In this document: piece by piece, positions 1-6,005 of the stretch | How the letters are laid out: each line of letters begins with the position of its first letter | How positions within the stretch are numbered: position 1 is the first letter of the stretch | Assembly (NCBI GenBank): GCA_023423475.1 | Contig: JAFAFN010000119.1 | Location: 1 to 8,249 of the forward strand | Reading direction: 5' to 3' | Length of the DNA stretch: 8,249 nt | Source of the DNA: Actinomycetes bacterium | Lineage (GTDB): Bacteria > Actinomycetota > Acidimicrobiia > Acidimicrobiales > Microtrichaceae | Made by a program: the position numbers and the translations under genes | The notes under the pieces: generated by a model | Seen by the model: only the letters and a program-made list of their open reading frames with translations | What the model was told of the DNA's origin: nothing | Database searches by the model: none

Positions 1-720
1 GATGACCGCGGGGTCCTCGAGCATCCGGAGGATGAGCGAGCAGGCGCCGAGCTTGAGGAACGTGGCGTACTCGCTCATGTTGGAGTCGCCCACGATCACG
101 TGGAGCCGGCGGTAGCTCTCGGAGTCCGCATGCGGTTCGTCGCGGGTGTTGATGATCGGTCGTGAGCGGGTGGTCGCCGAGGAGACACCCTCCCAGATGT
201 GCTCCGCTCGCTGGGAGATCGAGTACTGCGCTCCCCTGGCGGTCTGCAGGAGCTTGCCGGCACCGGCGTAGATCTGGCGGCTGACCAGGAACGGGATGAG
301 GACCTCGGTGTAGTGGTTGAGGTCGTCGTTGCGGCTGGTGAGGTAGTTCTCGTGGCAGCCGTAGCTGTTGCCCGCGGAGTCGGTGTTGTTGCGGAACAGG
401 TAGATGTCGCCGTGGATGCCCTCCTCGGCGAGGCGCTGCTCGGCGGACTCGACGAGCTGACCGAGGATCCACTCCCCCGCCTTGTCGTGCGCGACGAGGT
501 CGTGCAGCGAGTCGCACTCGGGTGTGGCGTACTCGGGGTGGGAGCCCACGTCGAGGTAGAGCCGGGCCCCGTTGGCGAGGAACACGTTCGACGAACGGCC
601 CCACGACACGACCCGCCGGAACAGGTACCGGGCGACCTCGTCGGGACTCAGCCGGCGCTGCCCGCGGAGGGTGCAGGTGACGCCGTACTCGTTCTCGAGG
701 CCGTAGATCCGGCGTTCCAT
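1..720 (-). CDS. pafA: Pup--protein ligase PafA, 5' half (runs off left edge)
   Basis: PafA is a glutamine-synthetase-like ligase. It phosphorylates the C-terminal glutamate of Pup with ATP and transfers it to substrate lysines. The 240 visible codons start at an ATG at 720 and stay open to base 1, about half of a family protein of roughly 450 residues. Visible motifs are the N-terminal [13 protein letters not shown] with catalytic Glu9, [15 protein letters not shown] with nucleophile Asp57 (the position known for mycobacterial PafA), [17 protein letters not shown] at 111-127, [14 protein letters not shown] at 186-199 and [14 protein letters not shown] at 204-217. It lacks the roughly 38-residue N-terminal insertion seen in the paralogue Dop at 2584-4092, which separates the two functions clearly. 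It lies 55 nt after prcA on the same strand, so co-transcription is likely. No strong Shine-Dalgarno precedes the ATG. The C-terminal half is outside the window, so its integrity is unknown. Confidence 0.97.
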   Translation of the reverse strand, partial: MERRIYGLENEYGVTCTLRGQRRLSPDEVARYLFRRVVSWGRSSNVFLANGARLYLDVGSHPEYATPECDSLHDLVAHDKAGEWILGQLVESAEQRLAEEGIHGDIYLFRNNTDSAGNSYGCHENYLTSRNDDLNHYTEVLIPFLVSRQIYAGAGKLLQTARGAQYSISQRAEHIWEGVSSATTRSRPIINTRDEPHADSESYRRLHVIVGDSNMSEYATFLKLGACSLILRMLEDPAVI

Positions 721-775
721 CGCGTCAAGCTAGCGGGGTCCGCCCAGATGTTGGTGCAGCCCCCGGACCGGGCGC

Positions 776-1453
776 TCAGGCGAGCAGCGCAGCGGTCTCG
801 GCGTCGTCGATGCGACGGAAGGTGCGCCCCGCCGGAAGCCGGTCGAGCACGGCGACCTCGAGCTCTGCGGCGCTCAGCTGCCGCTCGGGGCCTGCGAGCG
901 CCGACACCGCGGCCCCCAGGGCCTCGACGATGGTGCCGCCCTCGACCCAGGACTCGCCCATGCGGGTGCCGATGGCCTCGGCCTCACCGCCGAGCACGGC
1001 CCAGCCGGTCTCGTCGATGAGCGTGCCGTCGTAGAGGATGTGGAAGAGATGGTCGTCGGAGCGCTCGCGGCCGACCTCGGCCACGAGGATCTCGACCTCC
1101 ATCGGCTTCATCTCGTGGGTGAAGACCTGACCGAGCATCTGCGCGTACTGGTTGGCCAGGCTGCGGGCGTCGACGTCCTCTCGGCTGAACGAGAACCCCT
1201 TGAGGTCGGCGTGACGGACCCCGGCGATGCGGAGCTGGTCGAACTCGTTGTACTTGCCGACGCCGGCAAAGCCGATGCGGTCGTAGATCTCGGACACCTT
1301 GCGCAGCATGCGGGAGGGGTTCTCGGCGCACAGCAGGATGCCGTCGTCGAAGGTGCAGGCGACGAGCGCCCTGCCCCTGGCGATGCCCTTCCGCGCGTAG
1401 TCCGCGCGGTCCTTCATCATCTGCTCGGGGGCGACGTAGAACGGGGCGGTCAT
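776..1453 (-). CDS. prcA: 20S proteasome alpha subunit PrcA
   Basis: This subunit forms the outer heptameric rings of the 20S core, gating substrate entry and providing docking pockets for the ATPase tail. The 225-residue product has the bacterial alpha N-terminus MTAPFYVAPEQMM, the conserved RKGIARG at 21-27, AENPSRMLRK at 43-52 and GKYNEFD at 66-72. Lys52 aligns with the pocket lysine of M. tuberculosis PrcA that contacts the ATPase C-terminus. There is no N-terminal catalytic threonine, as expected for alpha. The C-terminus (FRRIDDAETAALLA) stops shortly after the conserved FRRI, so it lacks the longer acidic tail of the 248-residue mycobacterial protein. The ATG overlaps the prcB stop by 4 nt (ATGA), and GAGAGG lies 7 nt upstream inside prcB. 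This indicates translational coupling, which suits equal alpha and beta amounts. Confidence 0.97.
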   Translation of the reverse strand: MTAPFYVAPEQMMKDRADYARKGIARGRALVACTFDDGILLCAENPSRMLRKVSEIYDRIGFAGVGKYNEFDQLRIAGVRHADLKGFSFSREDVDARSLANQYAQMLGQVFTHEMKPMEVEILVAEVGRERSDDHLFHILYDGTLIDETGWAVLGGEAEAIGTRMGESWVEGGTIVEALGAAVSALAGPERQLSAAELEVAVLDRLPAGRTFRRIDDAETAALLA

Positions 1454-2253
1454 GCTCGGGCCTCTCGTTCGGCGACGATCTGTTCGAGCAGGAGGGCGTA
1501 GCGCTCGGCGAGCTCCTCGTCGGGGATGCGCACGAAACCGGCCGCGCTGATGCTGGCGACGACGGGGAAGATGCCGCGCAGCATGTCGGGTCCCCCGGTG
1601 GCGGAGTCCTCGTCCGCTGCCTCGTAGAGGGCCCGCAGCGCCAGGTCGACGGCATCGGGTGCGTCGAGCTGCTGACGCCAGCCGAGCTTGATCACGGTCG
1701 AGGCGTGCAGGCTGCCGGAGCCGGTCGCTGCATGGTCGAACTCCTCGTAGCGGCCGCCGGTGACGTCGTACTGGAAGAGTCGTCCGTTGCCACGTGCCAG
1801 GTCGTAGCCAGCGAAGAGCGGGACCACGGCCAGGCCCTGCATGGCGGCCGGCAGGTGGTTGCGGACCATCTGGGAGAGCTGGTTGGCCTTGCCCTCGAGG
1901 CTGAGCGGGGCGCCCTCGACCTTCTCGTAGTGCTCGAGCTGCAGCTGGAACAGCTTGACCATCTCGACCGCGGGGCCTGCGGCACCGGCGATCGCCACGC
2001 CGCTGTGGCGGTCCGCGGCGAAGACCTTCTCGATCGTGCGGTGGCTGATCAGGTTGCCCGACGTCGCCCGGCGGTCGCCGGCCATCACGACGCCGTCCGC
2101 GTAGCGGATCGCGACGCAGGTGGTCCCGTGGGTCACCTGGAAGCGGGCGTCGACAGGGGCGTCGGGCACGGCCGGCGCGAGCCCGGCGCGGCGCACGAGT
2201 GCGGCGAAGTCGGGCCCCGGATCGTCGCCGGGGCCGAAGTTCAGGAGAGTCAC
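1450..2253 (-). CDS. prcB: 20S proteasome beta subunit PrcB (proteolytic, with propeptide)
   Basis: PrcB is the catalytic N-terminal-nucleophile hydrolase of the inner 20S rings. The 267-residue precursor contains VTHGTTCVAIRYADGVVMAG at 40-59, followed by DRR. Cleavage after Gly43 would free Thr44 as Thr1. Asp60 and Lys76 then fall at mature positions 17 and 33, the catalytic partners known for this family. GSGSL at 178-182 and DSATGGPD at 216-223 are further conserved proteasome beta motifs. The propeptide is 43 residues if translation starts at the GTG at 2253, the furthest upstream start before an in-frame stop. It has no clear Shine-Dalgarno, and a GTG at Val20 would still leave a 24-residue propeptide, so the exact start is uncertain. 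Mature residue 3 is cysteine rather than the more usual hydrophobic residue. It lies 57 nt after pup and overlaps prcA by 4 nt. Confidence 0.97.
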   Translation of the reverse strand: MTLLNFGPGDDPGPDFAALVRRAGLAPAVPDAPVDARFQVTHGTTCVAIRYADGVVMAGDRRATSGNLISHRTIEKVFAADRHSGVAIAGAAGPAVEMVKLFQLQLEHYEKVEGAPLSLEGKANQLSQMVRNHLPAAMQGLAVVPLFAGYDLARGNGRLFQYDVTGGRYEEFDHAATGSGSLHASTVIKLGWRQQLDAPDAVDLALRALYEAADEDSATGGPDMLRGIFPVVASISAAGFVRIPDEELAERYALLLEQIVAEREARA

Positions 2254-2310
2254 GAGGGGCAGGCTACAAGCGGCCTGTGTCGAGTGGTGGCACGTGCCCG
2301 GGGGTCGTGC

Positions 2311-2508
2311 TCACTCACCGCCCTTCTGGATGTAGGACTTCACGAAGTCCTCGGCGTTCGTCTCGAGCACGTCGTCGATCTCGTCCAGGAGCTCGTCGAG
2401 CTCGGCCTTGATCTTGGTGCCCGATTCGCTCGCCGCAGGCTCCTCGACGACCTCGTCGGCGTCACGACGCTGCGGCGCTGGCTTCTTCTTGAGTTCACGT
2501 TCTGGCAT
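2311..2508 (-). CDS. pup: Prokaryotic ubiquitin-like protein Pup (GGE form, 65 aa)
   Basis: Pup is the small, mostly disordered tag joined through its C-terminal glutamate to substrate lysines. The reading frame gives 65 residues, close to the usual 64. A lysine-rich, flexible N-terminus (MPERELKKKP) is followed by the diagnostic segment ELDELLDEIDDVLETNAEDF at 36-55 and the end VKSYIQKGGE. The middle region is the part known to become helical on the ATPase coiled coil. The last codon is GAG, so the protein ends in Glu rather than Gln and can be ligated without deamidation. I chose the ATG at 2508 because GGAGG sits 6 nt upstream. An in-frame GTG at 2532 would add eight residues (MTATRRFE) but would place that ribosome site inside the gene. 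It lies between dop (75 nt) and prcB (57 nt). Confidence 0.97.
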   Translation of the reverse strand: MPERELKKKPAPQRRDADEVVEEPAASESGTKIKAELDELLDEIDDVLETNAEDFVKSYIQKGGE

Positions 2509-2514
2509 CTCGAA

Positions 2515-2519
2515 CCTCC
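2515..2519 (-). promoter_or_regulatory. Ribosome binding site of pup
   Basis: Read on the minus strand this is a perfect GGAGG, separated by 6 nt (TTCGAG) from the ATG at 2508. It is the best Shine-Dalgarno in the operon and decides the pup start in favour of the ATG over the upstream GTG at 2532. A strong site fits the need for Pup in excess of the enzymes, although that link is inferred. Confidence 0.8.
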
Positions 2520-2583
2520 GCGTCGCCGTCACCGTACCCCGAGCTCGCCCCGATGCCGCGCCGCCTTTCGCCGAGGGTGCCGC

Positions 2584-4092
2584 TCAGCTGCGTAGCCGCC
2601 GCAGGAGCTCGGCGGCCGAGGCCGCCGAGTCGATGAGCTCGCCCACCGTCGCTCGCGTGCCCTTCTCGGGATCGAGCATCGGCACCCGCTGGAGGGAGGT
2701 CTCGCCCACGTCGAAGACGATCGAGTCCCAGTTGGCGGCGACGATGTCGTCGGAGAACCTGGCCAGGCAGCGACCACGGAAGTACGCCCGGGTGCCGGGC
2801 GGCGGCTGGGTGACGGCATCGAGGACCTCGGCGTCGTCGGTCAGCCGTTCCAGGCCCACCCGCCGGGCCAGCGACGACGTCGGCCGGAGGTCGTGGTACT
2901 GGAGGTCCATCGCCGCCAGTCGTGCGTCACCCCAGTCCAGGCCGTGACGTTCTCGGTAGCCGTCGAAGAGCCGGTACTTGGCGACCCAGTCGAGCTGGTC
3001 CGAGAGGCGCATCGGGTCGGATTCGAGCCCCGACAGCACGGTCTCCCAGCGCACGAGCGTCGCCTCGCCGACCTCTTCGCCGACGGCGTCGAGGCCATGG
3101 GAGTCCGCGTAGCGGCGGGCGTGCTCGAGCAGGTGCCACTGGATCTCGAGGGCGGTCATCGTCGTGCCGTCGGCCATCGCGAGCGGCTCGTCGAGCGAGA
3201 GGTCGCGGGAGACCTGGTGCATGGCGGGCACCGGCCTGGCCAGGCGCAGCGGTGCACCGAGCGCGTCGTCGTCGATCATCGCGAGCACCAGCGCGGTCGT
3301 GCCGAGCTTGAGGAACGTGGCGACCTCGCTCATGTTCGCGTCGCCGGCGATCACGTGGAGGCGTCGGAAGCGCTGGGCATCGGCGTGTGGCTCGTCGCGG
3401 GTGTTGATGATCGGCCGCTTCAGGGTGGTCTCGAGCCCGACCTCCTCCTCGAAGAAGTCCGCCCGCTGGGTGATCTGGAACGGGACCTCGTCGCGTCGTG
3501 CGCCCTGGACCTCGGAACCGACCTTGCCGGAGCCGGTGAAGACCTGTCGGGTGACCATGTGCGCGGTGGCGTGGGCGACGATGCGCGTGAAGGGCGTCGA
3601 CCGGTCCATCAGGTAGTTCTCGTGGCAGCCGTAGCTGTTGCCCTTGCCATCGGAGTTGTTCTTGTAGACGACGAGCTCCTGGCCCTCGGGCAGCATCCGG
3701 CGTGCGGCTGCCATCGAGCGCAGCAGGATCTCCTCTCCCGCACGGTCGTAGAGCAGCGCTTCGCGGGCGTCGAGGCACTCGGGCGCGGAGTACTCGGGGT
3801 GGGCGTGGTCGACGTAGTAGCGGGCGCCGTTGGTCAGCACGGCGTTGACCAGGTGGGTCTCGATCTCCGGCGCGGCGGTCCGGCGCAGTGCCTCTCCCCT
3901 GGCGTCGTTGCCCGGCGACTCGTCCTCGAAGTCCCAGCCGACCGACGGTGCGTGCGGGTCCGAGGGGTCCTCGAGCGTGCTCAGGTAGGCGTTGATGAGC
4001 AGCGAGGAGGCCGAGATCGGGTTGGACTCGGTGGTGCCGCGCACGACGATGCCGTACTCGGTCTCGATCCCGCAGATCTTCGTGACCGCCAT
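2584..4092 (-). CDS. dop: Depupylase/deamidase Dop
   Basis: Dop is the PafA paralogue that hydrolyses the Pup-lysine isopeptide bond and, where Pup ends in Gln, deamidates it. The product has 502 residues, the typical length. It shows KICGIETEYG with Glu10, the Dop-specific insertion containing GWDFEDESPGNDARG at 52-66, and YYVDHAHPEYSAPEC with catalytic Asp95, the position known in mycobacterial Dop. It also has [17 protein letters not shown] at 145-161, [14 protein letters not shown] at 225-238 and RRLHVIAGDANMSE at 243-256. The C-terminal domain around WDSIVFDVGETSLQRVPMLD (455-474) is complete. The ATG at 4092 overlaps the TGA of the upstream membrane-protein gene by one base, with an AGGTG-like site 5 nt upstream. 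Because the local Pup already ends in GGE, depupylation and Pup recycling are the likely roles. Stretches of DNA are identical to pafA. Confidence 0.97.
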   Translation of the reverse strand: MAVTKICGIETEYGIVVRGTTESNPISASSLLINAYLSTLEDPSDPHAPSVGWDFEDESPGNDARGEALRRTAAPEIETHLVNAVLTNGARYYVDHAHPEYSAPECLDAREALLYDRAGEEILLRSMAAARRMLPEGQELVVYKNNSDGKGNSYGCHENYLMDRSTPFTRIVAHATAHMVTRQVFTGSGKVGSEVQGARRDEVPFQITQRADFFEEEVGLETTLKRPIINTRDEPHADAQRFRRLHVIAGDANMSEVATFLKLGTTALVLAMIDDDALGAPLRLARPVPAMHQVSRDLSLDEPLAMADGTTMTALEIQWHLLEHARRYADSHGLDAVGEEVGEATLVRWETVLSGLESDPMRLSDQLDWVAKYRLFDGYRERHGLDWGDARLAAMDLQYHDLRPTSSLARRVGLERLTDDAEVLDAVTQPPPGTRAYFRGRCLARFSDDIVAANWDSIVFDVGETSLQRVPMLDPEKGTRATVGELIDSAASAAELLRRLRS

Positions 4093-5972
4093 CAGGGCAC
4101 CTGCTCCATGACCACGAAGCCGTTCCCGCGGTCGCGCAGCTCGCGGAAGCGCTCGATGGTCGCCTCGGAGATGCCCGCGTCGAGGGCCCGCTCGCGATCA
4201 GCCGGCGTGTCGAAGTGCACCAGCCCGTCGGGGGCGGCGTCGCCGAGCAGCTCGCGCACGCGCAGCTCGGTGGCACGCAGCTCGGCGCGTTCGGACTCGG
4301 TGAGCGGGTCGAAGCGTGCGATCTCTCGCCCTTCGACCACCTCGCCGTCGGCGAGCACGTCGAGGCTCACGATGTTGAGCGCGACGTCGGTGTCGGACGG
4401 GTCGCTCACCCGCCAGTCGCCGTACTTCAGCTCGGCCCAGTCCTCGGGCTCGACCCGCACGTCGAAGCCGGCACGCTCGAGCATGAGGAACAACCCCGGA
4501 CCGGCTGCCGACCACGTCCGTGGGTCGACCGTGCGGATCAGGTAGGTGGTGTCCGGGTCGAGCTCTCGCTCCAGGGTGTCGGACAGCTCGTTGAGCGCGG
4601 TCGAGACCCCTTGCAGCGGGAGCTCGCCGTCGTCGAGCGCGATGGCGGTGACCCCGAGGGCCAGCGCCACGACGGTGGCGACCGCCCCGACGCGCGTGGC
4701 CAGACGGTCGCGGCGTGCCGCTGCGGCCGGTCGGTCCATGGCGATGACGAACGCCGCCCACACCAGTCCGACGTAGGTGAACAGCGAGACCGCCCACCAC
4801 CACCTGACCATGTAGGTGGCCACGAAGCCGGTGAGACGTGACGTCGACACCAGGGCGAGCAGGATGCCGGTCACGGCCACGACGGCGACGCCGACGAGAT
4901 CACGGCGAGCACGTCGCACACCGGTCGCGAGCACGGCGGCGAGTGCCACCAGGACGACGACCAACCACGGGACACCCGACCCGAGCGAGAGGCCCATCGC
5001 GTCGATCTCTGCACCGCCGGCCCAGGGCGCGGGGACCGAGAGCTGCTGGTTGGCGATACCGAACGCCCTGGACCAGCCGGCGACGGGATCGCCGGGCTCG
5101 AAGGAGTAGCGGGCGATCGCCGTCATGTTCCCGGGGTCGCCCGTGAGCTGCTGGATGAGTGCCGGCAGCCAGCACAGGAACAGGAGCCCGGCGGTGAGTC
5201 CGAGCGTACGTCCGGTGCGTCGGAGCAGTTCGGCTGCGTCGTCGTCCCCCCTGCGCCGGGCGGTCACCACCGGCGCGATCGCCGCGACGAGTGCGACGGC
5301 GCCGAGCGATCCGACCAGCGGCAGGAAGCCGAGGTGGCACTGGAGGCAGAACGACGCCACGACCGCAGCGCACGGCAGCGACCGCAGGCTCCCGTCGGTG
5401 ACGGACCACACCAGGTACAGGAGCAGGACGAACGGGAAGAAGGCGACGTAGGGGTTCCAGGGCTCGAGCACTTCGTTGAAGCCCATCGAGAGCATGGCCG
5501 CCACGAGTCCAGCAGCGGTCAGTCCGCTCAGCAGCACGCCGCCGCGCCGGTAGGCGACCGCGACGCATCCCGACGCGCTGACCGCAGCGATGGCAGCGGC
5601 GCCCAGGACGATGCCGTCGTCGCCGAGCACGCTCGCCGGCACCGCGAGCAGCCAGAACATGAGCGGGCCGGGATGGGCCCAGCCCCAACGCGACCACGCG
5701 CCCAGCAGCGGGGTGTTCGACCCGCCGACGTCGTCGATCCGCAACGTGGTGAGCGCGATGTCGCCGACCGGACGCCAGTCACCCAGGATCACGGCGATCG
5801 CCCCGATCGACACGGTGGCGAGCACCACGGCGATCTGGGCGGCGAGGATCCACTCGTCGGTCCGTTCCGGGCCGCGGATGCGGCGACGGAGCGACGGTGC
5901 GGACCGGGTGTCGGGCCGACCGTCGAGCCGATCCGAGGGATCGGTCATGGTGATGGCGTCACCCGGGGTCAT
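4092..5972 (-). CDS. Polytopic membrane protein, GT-C glycosyltransferase-like, in the proteasome operon
   Basis: I do not recognise this 626-residue protein as a named gene. It has an arginine-rich N-terminus (about 40 residues) and about 12 hydrophobic segments, near 41-63, 103-117, 120-141, 146-164, 176-191, 200-235 (two), 256-275, 333-352, 358-376, 388-411 and 428-446. A soluble C-terminal region of about 180 residues follows. After the first segment a loop holds LRIDDVGGSNTPLLGAWSRW (77-96) and then GWAHPGP. An acidic Asp80-Asp81 pair in the first external loop resembles GT-C-fold glycosyltransferases using lipid-linked sugars, so that is the tentative class. The C-terminal region contains YLIRTVDPRTWSAAGPGLFL (477-496) and a charged helix rich in Arg and Glu. 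The start may be the ATG at 5972 or the one at 5948 (Met9); neither has a strong ribosome site. It begins 33 nt after arc and overlaps dop by one base, so it is expressed with the proteasome genes. Substrate and role are unknown. Confidence 0.85.
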   Translation of the reverse strand: MTPGDAITMTDPSDRLDGRPDTRSAPSLRRRIRGPERTDEWILAAQIAVVLATVSIGAIAVILGDWRPVGDIALTTLRIDDVGGSNTPLLGAWSRWGWAHPGPLMFWLLAVPASVLGDDGIVLGAAAIAAVSASGCVAVAYRRGGVLLSGLTAAGLVAAMLSMGFNEVLEPWNPYVAFFPFVLLLYLVWSVTDGSLRSLPCAAVVASFCLQCHLGFLPLVGSLGAVALVAAIAPVVTARRRGDDDAAELLRRTGRTLGLTAGLLFLCWLPALIQQLTGDPGNMTAIARYSFEPGDPVAGWSRAFGIANQQLSVPAPWAGGAEIDAMGLSLGSGVPWLVVVLVALAAVLATGVRRARRDLVGVAVVAVTGILLALVSTSRLTGFVATYMVRWWWAVSLFTYVGLVWAAFVIAMDRPAAAARRDRLATRVGAVATVVALALGVTAIALDDGELPLQGVSTALNELSDTLERELDPDTTYLIRTVDPRTWSAAGPGLFLMLERAGFDVRVEPEDWAELKYGDWRVSDPSDTDVALNIVSLDVLADGEVVEGREIARFDPLTESERAELRATELRVRELLGDAAPDGLVHFDTPADRERALDAGISEATIERFRELRDRGNGFVVMEQVP

Positions 5973-6005
5973 ATCGCGTCGACCCTACTGCACCCCCATC
6001 GCGGC

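Noticed and set aside
199..1020. Plus-strand open frame of 273 codons opposite pafA and prcA
   Set aside because: The minus strand encodes unmistakable PafA and PrcA here; the plus-strand product ends in an arginine/proline-rich shadow sequence.
2540..2547. CGAGCTCG palindrome between dop and pup as a terminator
   Set aside because: An 8-bp palindrome without a loop or T-run cannot act as a terminator, and the genes are closely spaced on one strand.
1705..2595. Plus-strand open frame of 296 codons opposite prcB and pup
   Set aside because: It spans two real genes and their intergenic gap, and has no recognisable domain or credible ribosome site.
2893..4545. Plus-strand open frame of 550 codons opposite dop and the membrane-protein gene
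   Set aside because: It is antisense to two genes with strong family or membrane signatures. Its product is a Val/Leu/Asp/Arg/Gly-rich sequence without motifs, as expected from high-GC antisense frames.
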